In this document: positions 12,536 through 24,985 of the stretch, in pieces
How positions within the stretch are numbered: the first letter of the stretch is position 1
Layout of the letters: each line of letters begins with the position of its first letter
Source of the DNA: Epiperipatus broadwayi
Lineage: Eukaryota; Onychophora; Udeonychophora; Euonychophora; Peripatidae
Direction of reading: 5' to 3'
Assembly (NCBI GenBank): GCA_028023455.1
Contig: JAQFVV010006637.1
Span: 310,001-374,000 of the forward strand
Length of the DNA stretch: 64,000 bases
Translations under genes and position numbers: made by a program
Notes under the pieces: model-generated
Databases searched by the model: none
What the model was told of the DNA's origin: nothing
What the model saw: the letters and a program-made list of their open reading frames with translations, nothing else

Positions 12536-12920
12536 TGTTTTCCTGAAGGTTTGTGATAATGGTCTTGTATTTATATGTTGGACTATTTTCATTATCTAAT
12601 ATGAGTATTGAATGTCTTTAGAAAAGATTAACTCTAATCCAAATACATTCTGCTGTTAGTAATAGCACACAGTTGATTAGAGCGTTACCTTAAAAATCCA
12701 TACTCAAGAATCTAAGGGCCCAGGTTCTATTCCCATGCTAGTACTGTCACTGGTCAGGTCAACAACACCCAAAGAAGAGGGGAGAATAATACCTCTCGAA
12801 ATGTTGTATACATATTATCTCTATTACTAACAGTTGAATGTATTTGGAATATTGAAATAAAGTTAAATTTTTCCAAAGACATTGAATACTCATATTAGAT
12901 GATGGAAATAGTCCAATATA
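12536..12920 (+). mobile_element. Inverted-dimer Penelope-like / tRNA-like element (copy P1)
   Basis: A 385-bp element flanked by an exact 13-bp duplication TACAGTTAATTAT (12523-12535 and 12921-12933). It starts with TTTTCCTGAAGGTTTGTGAT and a minus-oriented tail (GGACTATTTTCATTATC...). It then has a tRNA-like piece (truncated A box near 12673, B-box-like GGTTCTATTCCC near 12723), the hairpin AAGAAGAGGGG...CCTCTCGAAA, and ends with the same tail in the other direction (GATGGAAATAGTCC). Related copies are at 20030-20800, 24283-25136, 56260-56735 and 63240-63580. The Penelope-like assignment comes from the GIY-YIG sequence attached to the 24283 copy. Confidence 0.75.
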
Positions 12921-12933
12921 TACAGTTAATTAT

Positions 12934-14939
12934 GTATATATTTTTAACTGCCATGTATTTTTTTTATTTAACTATAAGTAGTCTTTCCCCCTTCTTAAAA
13001 TAAAATATGACCAAAATTTTTACTTTTATCGATAAGTTCTTAAATTTCATTTTTTTATATTTAATTTTCTTATATATAGTTTTATCTTTCTCTATCCAAT
13101 CCAAAAGTATAAAACCTTTAAATATAACGTACTGTATTCACACGTTAAGAAATTAAAAAAGTAAATCACGTAGGACCTCTTTGTATTTTAATATAAATGT
13201 GCCTATTAAATCTTATACATTTTTACGTAAAACAATTCACTATTTATTAATTTACAGAATTCTTAATCTTTACAAATATATTATCTTTCAAAATAAACTT
13301 TATTTACACTATAAATCGAATACAGAAGGTTATACAGAAATACAAATTTTAATCAAGTATAGTGCAAATAGTTAATCCAGATTTACAAAGCATAGACGAA
13401 TTGCATGTATAATTTACAAGGAATTGAAACATATTCCATTAAATAAAGAAGGTTAACAAGATTAATCAAGATGGCTTTACATAAAAGTAACTTGTCAAGA
13501 CTGTAGTGACCCTTCAAATAAAGCCTACAAAAATAACAATTTCAATGTGATATGAAGATTATGAATAATGATATGAAGTACAAGATAAATAGACTACAGA
13601 TCGCAAATAAATATAATATATATGGTTTATCTAGAGTTACAAAGGCTAGACAAACCAGGCTATAACATGTGCAACTTAAAGAATGAATGCATATTATACT
13701 AAATGTGTAATGACTGACAAATTTAAACAACATAGCATTACATTATACATAACAAGTAAAGACTATATTGGCTCACAATACAAACCCTCCGGGATATGAA
13801 GAACAATATAAACGATCAATGACAAAACTTACGTTGTGAGTCAACATAATTGGAAAACCAAACATACCTTTGATTAAGCATATTATCATTTTGAAATCAA
13901 CATATATGACTCAAATACTTATTAATTATATGACCATGTGTCATTATCATCCATAAAGTAATATTTGATTAATTCTGAATTGACATTTTTATTAAGTTAT
14001 TTATTTTTAAAAAGATATTACAAAATATCAAATAAACAGAATAATGGACTATCGGGTTTAATATGCAGATGCGTTTGTGACTCATAAATGGGTTGGGAAA
14101 GTCATTAAAAAGACACCTATTATTATAATTATTATTAATTTTCTATACTTTTTTATTCTGTTTTCTTGGAATTGAAATGTTCCGACTTGGTAGTGATCAG
14201 TTTTTGCGGCCCATGATATATGAACCCTGTGCGTTCCATTGAAAAGGTGACTAAATTCTCTCTCCAAGATTTCTGAAATTTCATTTCTGAGTCAATGCAT
14301 ACGTTGGGTAGTGATATAGTTTGATTAATCAAAATACCAAAATATCCGGATCGTGTGTTATAACATGAAATGTGACAATGTGTTTCGTATATTTACTGAT
14401 TGTTCAATGCTTCTCTGCCTTTACAAAATCTTGCAAATCAATTGAAAATATTCTTTAATTAATGACTTCACTATTCACTAGAAATTTTGTCTAATTTAAA
14501 AAAAAAAAAAATTAATGTAAGCATATTGCTCCAATATGGATGAAGATATTAAACACATTGTCCTATTTCATGTTGTAACGCGTGATCCGGGCATTCTAGC
14601 GCCATAATTTTTTGTGGTGAATATCTAAACTATAACCCTCATAATAAATTAATTAATTTTAAAATAGTTTTGCAGTAATCTTGGAGAGAAAACCAGTTAC
14701 CACCACCTTTTTAACACAGTGTATATTTATACGCTTTTCAGAAAATCACTGATTACCTGTATCTTTATACAGTCAGTGGACAATTGTCTTCATTAACATG
14801 GTATAGACTACTAACTTCTACATAAGGTATATATTATTACAATTTGTTGCACAATTTATAATTATATTCACTGAATATTTTTTGTTTATTTAATTTTCTC
14901 AACATAATAAGATTTACATTGTTTGATTACTGTTGTTAG
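12934..14939. other. Intron segment upstream of the second exon
   Basis: AT-rich intron with no gene. At 14530-14730 there is a segment similar to 16985-17172: both have GATGAAGATAT, ATTTCATGTT.TA, then a variable link and ATCTTGGA.A.A. This is probably an old dispersed repeat. The end is the acceptor TACTGTTGTTAG at 14928-14939. Confidence 0.4.
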
Positions 14940-15065
14940 AGATTCCAGTTCGTTTACGTTTTCAATTTTATTCACCCACGGTCTTATTATATAAGCATCT
15001 ATCCGAAAGTTCAACAGCGAAAACAAAATTAATGGTACTGGGAATCCGATTAACAAGGAAAAAAG
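14940..15065 (+). CDS. Lipoxygenase exon (mid-catalytic domain, segment 2)
   Basis: A 126-bp exon, phase 1 to phase 1, with acceptor TGTTGTTAG and donor AAAAAAG|GTAAG. After the split codon it reads IPVRLRFQFYSPTVLLYKHL, then SESSTAKTKLMVLGIRLTRK. It aligns with the lipoxygenase segment that in human 5-LOX contains AAPICLLYKNL followed by PIAIQLNQ: the SPTVLLYKHL core and the GI.L strand are recognisable, but the usual PIAIQL is changed to MVLGIRL. It joins the preceding exon without a gap (...DYDYLE|E-IPV...) and the following exon (...RKK|D-NNVIYTPK). It is too short and divergent to call alone. The case rests on exact phase and position between two clearer exons. Confidence 0.72.
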
Positions 15066-16029
15066 GTAAGATTTATTAATATACTTTTTGTTTTTATTGC
15101 CATATTTATCTTAATTATCAAAATAATTACTTTAAATTAGATCTTCATGATAATCTTCTTCTAATGTTGATCAAATGTTTGATCTTGGTTAAACATTTTA
15201 ACCAAAATAATGTTGGAAATCCCATCATCAGATCTTCAGTAGATTATTTGGCTTATGGTTATACAAACATGATTTGATAATAAAACAGGAATATCTTATT
15301 AATGCGAGCAAAAGTTGCTATTTTTTGGGAGAAATGTATAAATATAATTTTTTTATAAGGATGAAATTAATCAGTGTCTAGAAAAGTATACATTTTTTTC
15401 TAAATCGAGAAAGATAAAGACAGCCATGGATTCACTATATCTAATAGTATGACCCATATTTAATCAATAATAAAGGCATGTCCATATTATTATTCTATTT
15501 TTTATTTTTAAAGCCAGCAAGATCGACACACATACACACACAACCAATGCAGATTAAACTAGGATTTTTGTTTTCTAGTTATAGTTCGATATCCATTTAC
15601 TGATCACTATTGGATGGCAGATGGATTAAAAAAAATTCCAAACTTGCTTTTGATTCAAATAAATTTCAAGGTTTACTGGGAGTGGACTAATAGACCAGTT
15701 CATAGGCTTAATAAATTGATGAACTAATTATGGTGTTATGAGTTTTCTTCACATAAAAAAACGTCAAAATTTTAGTAAGAATATTTATCAAAAAGCACGA
15801 CAGCGATTAGATTATGCAGCAAGACTGTTGGAGATGATAGTATTTTTTCCAAAACTTTGTCAGTAGTTTATGGAAAAAAATTTCTGAATAAAAGTGAAAT
15901 AGAAAAGGAAGTAAAAATAAATAAAAAATTTCTAACCTTCTAGATTTAGCAAAAACAGTGTATTTTAATATAGGAGTTTTTTCCACAGTACAGGCTATTT
16001 CATACCTACACTCCAATATGTAATATATA

Positions 16030-16380
16030 GGGAATTTTAACTCAGACTTATACGATCTACGCTATCTCATACTACTGATACACTTGATCACACACGCCTC
16101 GAAAAGATAAATAATCACCAATATATGTATTTCGTGCTAAACCAGCATTCGTCAGTTGGTCCAGATTGTCATCTCCAAACATATATCGAATAAATGCTCA
16201 GCTTATATTAAGATAGCCAATATTCATATTGCAATGGATAGGCTTCAAACTACTCCAACCCACAACTCTTCAGCCATCTATTTCATTGAAAATCTGATGA
16301 TGGAACATTCAAAGCCCACATTTGTTCCAACCTTCTCATCCTACCCATGTTGACCATAAGTCACCCTGAACCCTCTATGT
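16030..16380. repeat. Dispersed repeat, family T, copy 1
   Basis: It shares long blocks with 37215-37495 and 39165-39470: CTAAACCAGCATTCGTCAGTT, GGTCCAGATT.TCATCTC, ATTAAGATAGCCAAT, CTTCAGCCATC.ATTTCATTG and GAAAATCTGATGATGGAA. A short fragment lies at 17610-17680. It is about 330 bp with no ORF, so probably a SINE or a LINE tail. The origin is unknown. Confidence 0.75.
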
Positions 16381-16984
16381 AGTTGTTGTCTCAAATAAGG
16401 GCTTTCAAAGATATCAAAAATATTATAGTAGATGCTCAATATAAATAATTCATCCAACTATCTATCTATATGATTATTTGCCTATTTAGTAAGTTATCTT
16501 CCTATTTAACTACTGTAAGCAGAAAGCTCCCCCTCCGAAAGACATCAACATCTTGCATAATTATAGCTTATTATTGTAATATACTCTTGGTGTTATTATT
16601 CATATGAAAGCTATCAAAATTGTATTTATTTATAGTATCTTTGAAATAATCTCTATACTTAGGCAAATTTTCTCCCCAAAAAAATTATTCACTAATTTAC
16701 CAGGTGATTGGTAATTGGCGCTTTCTCTAATTTACCGGAAGTAGTTTAATTATTCACTATAAAAATTTTAACACTCTAGAATAGCTAAATAATGAGTTAT
16801 GACCCAAAATGTTACACTCTGTTTTGTATTTTAACCCACACTGGAACAATTCACTAACGTTATACTTTTATTTTAAATTGGACAAAAAGGCTACTGAACA
16901 GTTTGAAATGATTTAAATTGTGTATAGGAATGAAACCATGAGTCACAAGACGTATTTTTGAAGATTTTACGATGGCAGGGAGAT

Positions 16985-17172
16985 CATTGAAGATGATTGA
17001 TGAAGATATGAAATACACTGTTATATTTCATGTTATATCTTGTGATACAAACACCCCAGAGTGGCATATTAAGATTTTTGTGATGAATAACTGAATAACA
17101 TGTGCATTGACTCAAAAATGACACTTCTGTTATCTTGGAAAAAGAACTAATTATCTTTTTAGTGGAATGCAC
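16985..17172. repeat. Old dispersed repeat, pair of 14530-14730
   Basis: It shares GATGAAGATAT, CACTGTTATATTTCATGTTA, GTGATGAATA and ATCTTGGAAAAA-type blocks with 14530-14730 in the same orientation, at clearly lower identity than other repeats here. Confidence 0.4.
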
Positions 17173-18350
17173 TACCTATATTATATAAATAAAATCAATA
17201 TCTCATTTTGATATAATATATTTGTAAAATTAATTATCTTACATACAAATAATTTAGTTGAAAATGATTCCAAGAACAAAACAAAGAAGGCATGGCATAT
17301 CACTAATAATCCTAACTCGATAAACAAAAGGAATCTGCTTCCCCCTCTTGACACATTTGTGCAAATTTACATAAATTTACAAGACATTTATACTGTTCAC
17401 CTCCTGTCCATAAATCATTGCTTAAATATGCTGTCAGTCTAAGATATCTAAAACGGCTTGCATAATATTATAACAAAGATTGAAACTTAAGCTTTTCTTA
17501 TTTGAGCGTTTCTAGCGCTTATATTAATTGAATTACGTCATTGTAATTAAATGCTCATTTTTTACTGATATACTTAATAACCTCTAGTTCATCATACATT
17601 CTTGAACCATACAGGCAAATGAACCAACATTCATCAGTTGCCTCAGATCACAATCCTTCACATATATGTTTATCATATGTTCAATATTTATTAATAGTAA
17701 ATTGTTACATTAGTCAAATTTACTTCATTCACAAATTTGATATGATACACTCTAGACAAATATATTAATGATTACAACTAATCATTTATTAAACTAGACA
17801 TTATCTCAAACCCAGATATAAACTTTAAATCTCAGTTAAAAATTTAATATACCTCTTTTTAATTGAACACATGGAGAGACTAATTAAACTTTATTTCTCT
17901 TTTTCCATGTGTAATATTCTTTATAGATGTACTTAATAACCTCATATTCTTAAAAAAATAAGAATAATACATTAAAAGGCAGATGAATTTCAGGAGGTAT
18001 CAGGAATATTAAAATCTAGATTATGCCTTAACATTCAAGTTCAATTTTATAAACAAAATATTTAGTGCTTTCTGAAACGGACATTCTTCCAATATGAAAA
18101 AGCATCTGATTTTTTTTGACAGTGATTATTAAATCCAAGTTTTTATAGTTTATTTGTAGACTATCTTTTGAATTATCAAGTATGACACAATTATTAATAT
18201 GTTATAAATATACAATCCAAAAAGATAATTTTTTTATTTTTAATTGGTTCTAATTAAAAGCTTTGATATTAAGAATATGAATCTTATTATCATTACGTTT
18301 CTTTATTAGGTCACCATTTGTAATGAAATGTAGATACAATATATATATAG

Positions 18351-18537
18351 TCATTAAAAACCAGTCAACATTTAGACAATCCCAATATCAATAACAATCA
18401 ACAATTTCAAACTGTTGTCAAGGCAACTTCTTTTTAACAATAGAGGTGAAATAAAAGGATGTTGCTTTGACAACAGTTTGAAATTGTTGATTGTTGTTGA
18501 TATTGGGATTGTTTAAGTGTTGACTGGTATTTAATGA
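18351..18537. repeat. Hairpin element with about 77-bp arms
   Basis: The left arm (18351-18427) and right arm (18460-18537) are near-perfect reverse complements around a 32-nt centre; for example CAATCCCAATATCAATAACA against TGTTGTTGATATTGGGATTG. The outer ends are TCATTAAAAACCAGTCAACA and TGTTGACTGGTATTTAATGA. No ORF. Probably a MITE-like foldback element. Confidence 0.85.
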
Positions 18538-18652
18538 TTACTTACAAACCCATTTAGCCTTGAGCATTATTACACTTAAATATATATAGTTATGTGTGAG
18601 TAAAAGAGATATATTAAATATTGTAAGATGATTAATAAGGGTATTTTTTTAG

Positions 18653-18760
18653 ATAATAATGTGATTTATACACCTAAATCACCACCTAATCGGTATTTGT
18701 TTGCAAAAATCCACGTGAACCATGCAGATGCGCAGGTTCATCATTTAATTTCTCATCTTG
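18653..18760 (+). CDS. Lipoxygenase exon with iron-ligand histidines
   Basis: A 108-bp exon, phase 1 to phase 1, acceptor TTTTTTTAG and donor CTTG|GTATGT. It reads NNVIYTPKSPPNRYLFAKIH, then VNHADAQVHHLISHL. The motif (W/Y)LLAK...V..AD.QVH...SHL is a hallmark of animal lipoxygenases. In the 5-LOX family the H-x4-H pair in this segment (His367 and His372 of human 5-LOX) binds the catalytic iron; here it is H-HLIS-H, so both ligands are kept. The usual tryptophan before LLAK is tyrosine. The frame stays open on both sides into the intron by chance. Exon limits come from splice sites and from the gap-free join to 36522 (ISHL|G-FTHL). This is the strongest single exon for the family call. Confidence 0.88.
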
Positions 18761-19081
18761 GTATGTATTTAACATTTTTGTATTTGATTGTATCTGTAAT
18801 TTTATTTTAAAGTAGATTTTAATTTCAAAGTGGGTATTTTTTTATGAACGATAACTGTACACTTTTAATCTTATTTTAAAGAAATTATTGAAATAGAGTT
18901 AAACAGAAAAGAAATTTTTTATAAAAGTCACTGGCTATTTTTTTAGACCAGTGGCTGCAAGGTTTATCAAGATTATCATTATATTGCTAACTTATTTTAA
19001 ATTGCTTTCCGACAAGAGTACTAACATATATAGATATGATCACATGAGCACCATTTCTTATGCTCACTCATAACTGTTATT

Positions 19082-19381
19082 AAAACAGGCAAAACTTTCC
19101 AATGTCATTCAGTGCAAGCCAGAGTAATCAATGGATGCCAGAAGGCTTGTGCACAAAATCCCTATCTAGTGCCTACTCATTCAATATCCCCAGACTAGTT
19201 TCTGGCTTGTGGACTTCGTCATTGAGGAGCCTTAGACTGAGAACACTGGACAAGCCATCTAGGGATATTGGATGAGTAGGCAGTAGATAGGGATTTTATG
19301 CACAAGCCTTCTGGCATACATTAATTACTCTAGCTTGCACTGAGTGGCTCTACTGTATGGATAGTTTTACTTGTTTTAATA
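19082..19381. repeat. Family S repeat, inverted-dimer copy
   Basis: An imperfect palindrome of about 300 bp: the left arm has ATGCCAGAAGGCTTGTGCAC, AAAATCCCTATCTA and CTACTCATTCAATATCC; the right arm carries their reverse complements. The centre has GTGGACTTCGTCATTGAGGAG. Both ends carry the AAACAGGCAAAACTTTCC type terminus. Related to 22221-23485, 39600-39715 and 40001-40073. Confidence 0.8.
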
Positions 19382-20029
19382 TATAGATATGCCTAAAAAG
19401 TTACCAATACCTTTTTTTGTTTCGGTTTAAGTTAAATGGCTGTCGGTAAAGCTAATAAATTCTGTTCTCTATAAAGCTACCTGCTTGCCAAAACAATTAA
19501 CTATTCCTAGATCAGCATGCTTTAGTGCAGCAATAGGGTGTGAGTCTCTGCAGTGTAATGTCCTCAGATCGATTCCAGTTCTTATATTTCTAGGGCTCAA
19601 TTTTTTTTTACAAATTTCCAAGGAATAAAGCTTCGATTTAATCCAGTGGCAGACCGTACTTTTTTTAAAGATCTTAGATCATGCCCAGCTTTATCACTTT
19701 TATCCCTCTAACTTCGTATGAACAACTGAGCAAGAAAGCCATTTGAATATTTTTTTAATTAGCAAAATTGTTTGTAAAAAAAAAAAAAAATAAACGACAA
19801 TAACAACAACAACAAAAATTTGTTGATTTATAGAAAATTTCGCTATTAGCATTTTTCCAACAATCCTTTATTATTTTACTAGTTTAGTAGATATTTTTTT
19901 AAAAATAACCTCTTTCCAACATATTAAAATCAATTAATATATTTAACTCTCTATTATTATAATATATTTTGATTATTATTTTCATAACATTTGTTTTTTT
20001 AATTGTATTTATATGTCTTTAGAAAATTT

Positions 20030-20800
20030 AACTTTATTTAAATATTCCAAATACATTCAACTGTAGTAGCACACAAGTTAGTATATGCACAATGTTTCGA
20101 GAGGTATTGTTTTCCTCTCTTCTTTAGGTGTTACTCGCCTTACCAGTGACAGTATTAACATGGTGGGCTCTTAGATTCTTGAGTATTGAACTTTAAGATA
20201 ACGCTCTAACCGAGCTATCCTGCCAAAGACAACAGTCAATAGAAATTTCATATACTTATCTGTGAGGTTCGTCCTGCTTTCTCCACTTTTTCCTAAGATC
20301 AGCGCTTATTAATAGTTTCCATACATTATGTATAGTAACACTAGGTTGACTTATAATGTTATTCACCATAGTCATGTGAGCAGCTTTTTAAAATTTTCTT
20401 CTTTGTACCTTTTCTTCTCTATCTAATATTTTTATATTTTCACAATTGAACTTATATTCATTGGTACATACACAGTCTGCAAACAATCCCATAAATCAAC
20501 CTAATGTGACTATACATAATGTATGGAAATCACTAATCAACTTTGCTCTTAGAAAAAAGTGGGAAAATCAGGAAGAACTTCATAGATAAGTATATCAAAT
20601 TTCTACTGACTGTTGTCTTTGGCAGGATAGCTCAGTTGGTTAGAGCCTACCTAAATTCAATACTCAAGAATCAAAGGGTCCAGGTTCTATTCCCATGCTA
20701 ATACTGTCACTGTGCAGGCCAGCCAACACCCGAAGAAGAGGGGGAAATAATACCTTTCGAAAGCATCATTATCACAAACCTTCAGGAAAATATTTGGGTT
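20030..20800. mobile_element. Head-to-head Penelope-like / tRNA-like dimer (copy P2)
   Basis: The left half (about 20030-20475) is on the minus strand and the right half (about 20490-20800) on the plus strand, meeting near 20480. Each half has the tRNA-like segment: plus copy GGCAGGATAGCTCAGTTGG at 20621 with B-box-like GGTTCTATTCC at 20683; minus copy ending GGATAGCTCGGTTAGAGC near 20210. Each also has the GAAGAAGAGGG...CGAAA hairpin. The left half includes the tail of the GIY-YIG reading frame (CCACTTTTTC, TTTTCTTCTCTATC.AATATTTTT). The right end is AAACCTTCAGGAAAA. A target duplication was not found. Confidence 0.7.
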
Positions 20801-22220
20801 TTTTTTCACTTTATGCATATTGTATTTTCATTATTATCTACAACATATACTTTGTTTTACCTACCATAGTCTTATAAATATTAGCCGAACTAAATATATA
20901 TAGAACATATATTTATGCTTTACTAAATTAATTCTTAAACAAATATTTATTTTTCAACTCATTATTTATATTCACTAAATGTCTTGATAAAAAATTTAAT
21001 AATAAAGTTCAATTACATATATATGACAGAGACTCAGTGCATATCTCTAGTTGAAAATTCCAGTATAAAACATCCAAGACTTCCCTTATGTTTTTTCAGT
21101 AATGTTGCAATTGCAAATAAAGATAAAATCTGAATTTTATGATATGAACAAGAGGTAACTTTTTCCTTATGATGCAAAGTTGTTATATAAATTGAAATCC
21201 GTATTTATTCAGGAGTGTAAAATTTAAATTAGCACTGATTTTAAATTACTCATAAATAAAAACATGTTTAATTTACATATAATTATAAATTATGCGTAAT
21301 TTACGTACTGGCTTATATATATGTAAATTAGATATGTTTTCATTATGAGAGATTTAAGATCATTGTTAATTTAAATTTCGAACTCCTTGTTTGAATAAAT
21401 CTCGATTTCAATTAATATAACAATTTTGCAGCATACAAACAAACAGTTTAACTTTTGTACGTTAAATTTCAAACTTTATTGGTAAAGTATTGCTGGAAAA
21501 GACAATGTTGGGGGCAATAATGGACATTATATATATAAAGTCATAAAAGAAAAACACTCGGAATAAGATTTCCGGTTGAGAAAAAAATGTGCGCTTTCAC
21601 GTTACCTATATCTCATACGACGCCAAATTATTATGCCCACAAGTTTTATCTACTTCCATATGAGCTACAATAATTCTAGATTAATAAAATCGTAATATTT
21701 AGTAAAATAATAAATTTGAATTTTCAGGGTCTTATAATAAACAATAATCTATGTATTCTTACTCTTATTTCTTTCAACTTAGAGGGTTTCTACTCTTATT
21801 TCTTTAATCGTAGAACTCTTTATAACTGTTTCTTATTTCAAGCTTTAACTAAGAGTAATCTTAATCTGTGTGTTAAATCCAAGGCTATAAAATTTAAACA
21901 TAAGGTTAAATAATAATTTATTTCAGAATTAATCTAATAAATGCATGTATATCAAGTGTTTTTCTGCATTCTAGGATACGATAGTGTAAAAGTGATTTTA
22001 TGTACACCATTTTATCCAATACTATTTACGTTTCAGTATTAAGATAATAATGATGTATTCAATCCAGATAAGTTTTACGTGTAAATCTATATTTCAATGT
22101 GGCCTTTAATATCATGACTGTAAAATGAAATGATGTTTATTTAAGAACGACAAAGAGAAATATAAAAATTAACAATTAATTTATCGCATAATATAAAAAT
22201 CATAAGAACAAATGACAATA

Positions 22221-22676
22221 CAAAGCAAAATTCTCCATACAGTAGTGCTACCCTGAGCCAACCAGAGTAATCAATGAATGCCAGAAAGCTTGTGCATAAA
22301 ATCCCTATCTAATGCCTACTCATCCAATATCCCCATACTAGTTTCTGGCTTGTGGCCATCGTCAGTGAGGAGCTTTGGATCTGAGAGCACTGCACCTAGA
22401 TCTTAGGATCTAATGCAACCCTCCAGCACCAACCTTTTATCTCTACTTAACTACAAAACTATGAGAATGAAATTGAAAACACATAAATATTTTCAATCTA
22501 AGCTCAATAGCTTATATAGTCATATGGGTCTGAACTCAGTTCAGCACCCATACATTTTGGTGTCTTTGGCTCTTTAACAACCATATCCACCACTATCCTA
22601 TTAGGCAGGATTGGTATTAAACCATTAAGCATCACATGATCACATTTCCTATACTAGAACATTAATTGTTGATAAA
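22221..22676 (+). repeat. Family S repeat, copy 2 (full-length)
   Basis: About 456 bp, starting AAAGCAAAATTCTCCATACA and ending with TTAAGCATCACATGATCACA followed by AACATTAATTGTTGATAAAC. It contains TTGTGGCCATCGTCAGTGAG and CAACCCTCCAGCACC. The same sequence recurs at 22677-22965 (plus) and 22966-23485 (minus). No intact ORF. Confidence 0.85.
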
Positions 22677-22965
22677 CAGAGCAAAACTCTCCATACAGTA
22701 TTGCCACCTGTGCTAAACAGAGTAAACAATGGATGCCAGAAGGCTTGTGCATAAAATCCCTATCTAATGCCTACTCATACAATATCCCCAGACTAGTTTC
22801 TGGCTTGTGGCCATCGTCAGTGAGGAGCTTTGGATCTGAGAGCACTGCACTTAGATCTTAGGATCTAATGCAACCCTCCAGCACCCACCTTTTATCTCTA
22901 CTTAACTACAAAACTATGAGAATGAAATTGAAAGCACAAAAATATTTTCAATCTAAGCTCATATG
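22677..22965 (+). repeat. Family S repeat, copy 3 (truncated)
   Basis: Starts CAGAGCAAAACTCTCCATAC and matches the first 60 % of 22221-22676 in the same orientation, stopping after AATCTAAGCTCATATG, where the inverted copy begins. Confidence 0.85.
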
Positions 22966-23485
22966 TTTATAAAAAACTATGTGCTAGTATAAGAGATAGT
23001 AATCATGTGATGCTTAATGGTTTAATACCAATCCTGCCTAATAGGATAGTGGTGGCTATGGTTGTTAAAGAGCCAAAGACACCAAAATGTATGGGTGCTG
23101 AACTGAGTTCAGTCCCATATGACTACATAAGCTATTGAGCTTAGATTGAAAATATTTTTGTGTTTTCAATTTCATTCTCATAGTTTTGTAGTTAAGTAGA
23201 AATAAAAGTTGGGTGCTGGAGGGTTGCGTTAGATCATAAGATCTAGGTGCAGTGCTCCCAGATCCAAAGCTCCTCACTGACGATGGCCACAAGCCAGAAA
23301 CTAGTCTGGGGATATTGGATGAGTAGGCATTAGAGAGGGATTTTATGCACAAGCCTTCTGGCATTCATTGATTACTCTGGTTGGCACAGGGTAGCATTAC
23401 TGTATGGAGAGTTTTGCTTTGTTTATAAACAACTATGTGCTAGTATAAGAGATAGTGATCATGTTATGCTTAATGGTTTAACAAA
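22966..23485 (-). repeat. Family S repeat, copy 4 (inverted)
   Basis: Reverse complement of the full-length unit, including the tail (TAAGAGATAGTAATCATGTG at 23000) through the terminus GGAGAGTTTTGCTTTG at about 23424, followed by a second partial tail (GTGCTAGTATAAGAGATAG). With copy 3 it forms a large inverted repeat around 22970. A 99-aa minus-strand frame at 23065-23364 is a by-product of this repeat. Confidence 0.8.
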
Positions 23486-24412
23486 TAACAATAAAAAAAT
23501 CATATAACGCATTTAATAAATATTACTATTTGTTCTCTAAACTAATTTAAATTCTGGATATATCAAGCGTTTTGTTGTACCATGTTGTGAAGACTTTCAC
23601 ATTTATAGAAATAGGTTGGTTGTATTACTATTTCACAAAATAATCCTCAGTTTAATACTGAAGGATAATAATAATTATAACCATAAAAGATAAATGCTTT
23701 ATGAACGTTTTTAATTGGCTTATTTTACCAACCAATCAATTATTCACCAACCTCATTTACAAACATTAGAGAAATTTTTATTCTTCTAAGATAAGCAATT
23801 ACAAATCATTGCTTATCAAGCCTCAATGATTATTTACCACAAAGGGCTTATTTACCTTTGCCTCACCTTTCTGGATTCAATTACAGGCTTGAACATCTGG
23901 AGGATCCTATTTCCTCTACACAAAGGCCAATTAAATCATTAAGTTGCTTTGTTATACGATAGATAACAATGGATAATTAATACTAACAAATATAAGTGAT
24001 AGATAAAATATTCCTTACCGATTTACTCTTCTACACAAGAATAATTAACTCCATTTAACTTTGATGTCAAAATATTAAGAACTCATAAGTATTAATATTT
24101 GGCAATAGACATATAAGTTTGGGAACAAGTTACATTTGTACAACCCTACCCTAAAATAAATTATATTTAATCCCTTTTAATCTTAACAGTAATCATAATG
24201 TTAAATAAAATATTACTTTTTATCTGAATACAATAATAATTGAAAAAAGTTTTATTATATTAACAAACACTATAATATGTAGTTGTATTTTTATATTGGA
24301 CTACTTCATCATCTAATATGAGTATTGAATGTCTTTAGAAAAAAATAACTTTATTTAAATATTCCAAATACATTCAACTGTTAGTAATAGCACATCAAAC
24401 AGTTAGTATATG

Positions 24413-24456
24413 CACAACGTTTCAAGAGGTATTATTCTCACCTCTTCTTCCGGTGT
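24413..24456 (-). ncRNA. Hammerhead-like hairpin motif in P3 (candidate)
   Basis: On the minus strand CGGAAGA is followed by a GAGG...CCTC hairpin and TTGAAACGTTGTG. It parallels the hammerhead order CUGANGA, stem II, GAAA, short stem III. In P3 the core U is changed and extra bases sit before GAAA, so activity is doubtful. The same hairpin is in every copy of the family. Confidence 0.35.
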
Positions 24457-24734
24457 TACTGGCCTGACCAGTGACAGTACTAGCATGGGATTCGAACCTG
24501 AACTATTAGATTTTTGAGTATTGAACTTTAATGTAATGCTCTGACCAACTGAGCCATCCCACCAAAGCCAACAGTCTGAATTCTCCACTTTTTCTTTAAA
24601 AAACAAAGTTGATTAGTAGTTTCCATACATTATGTATAGTCACACTAGGTTGACTTATAGGATTTTTGCCATTGTCGTGTGAGCAGTTTTTTTAAATTTT
24701 CTTCTTTGTATCTTTTCTTCTCTATCCAATATTT

Positions 24735-24985
24735 TTGCATTTCCCCCAATTGAATGTATGTTCATTGGCACATACCTTAGACACATCTGGTTTCTTTCTT
24801 CTAATTATCAGTTTGTGTTCTTGCATGTGCTTCTCAATGGAATGACTGGTCTCACCAATATATGTTCTTCCACATTCACATGGTATTTCATAGATGCAGT
24901 TTTTTTCTTTTCAGCATTTCAAGTTTAGGCTTTGTAGATGTTAGAATTCCTCATAGGGTGGTATGACTCTGGAAAACTGTTCTGG
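24735..24985 (-). pseudogene. GIY-YIG endonuclease fragment of a Penelope-like element
   Basis: The minus-strand reading passes through CIYEIPCECGRTYIGET, then SIEKHMQEHKLIIRRKK and ANEHTFNWG. This is the GIY-YIG nuclease fold of Penelope-like elements: the first motif as CIY, the second as YIG, with the CxC pair seen in the animal group. The frame is interrupted on both sides and there is no RT, so it is a relic. Parallel relics are at 57500-58320 and 62885-63180. Confidence 0.8.

Larger units (their letters stand above)
15066..18652. other. Lipoxygenase intron 3.6 kb
   Basis: An intron between two in-phase exons with donor GTAAGA and acceptor TTTTTTTAG. It contains the repeats at 16030-16380, 16985-17172 and 18351-18537 and a fragment of the first of these at about 17610-17680. 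The remainder is AT-rich with no recognised gene. Confidence 0.6.
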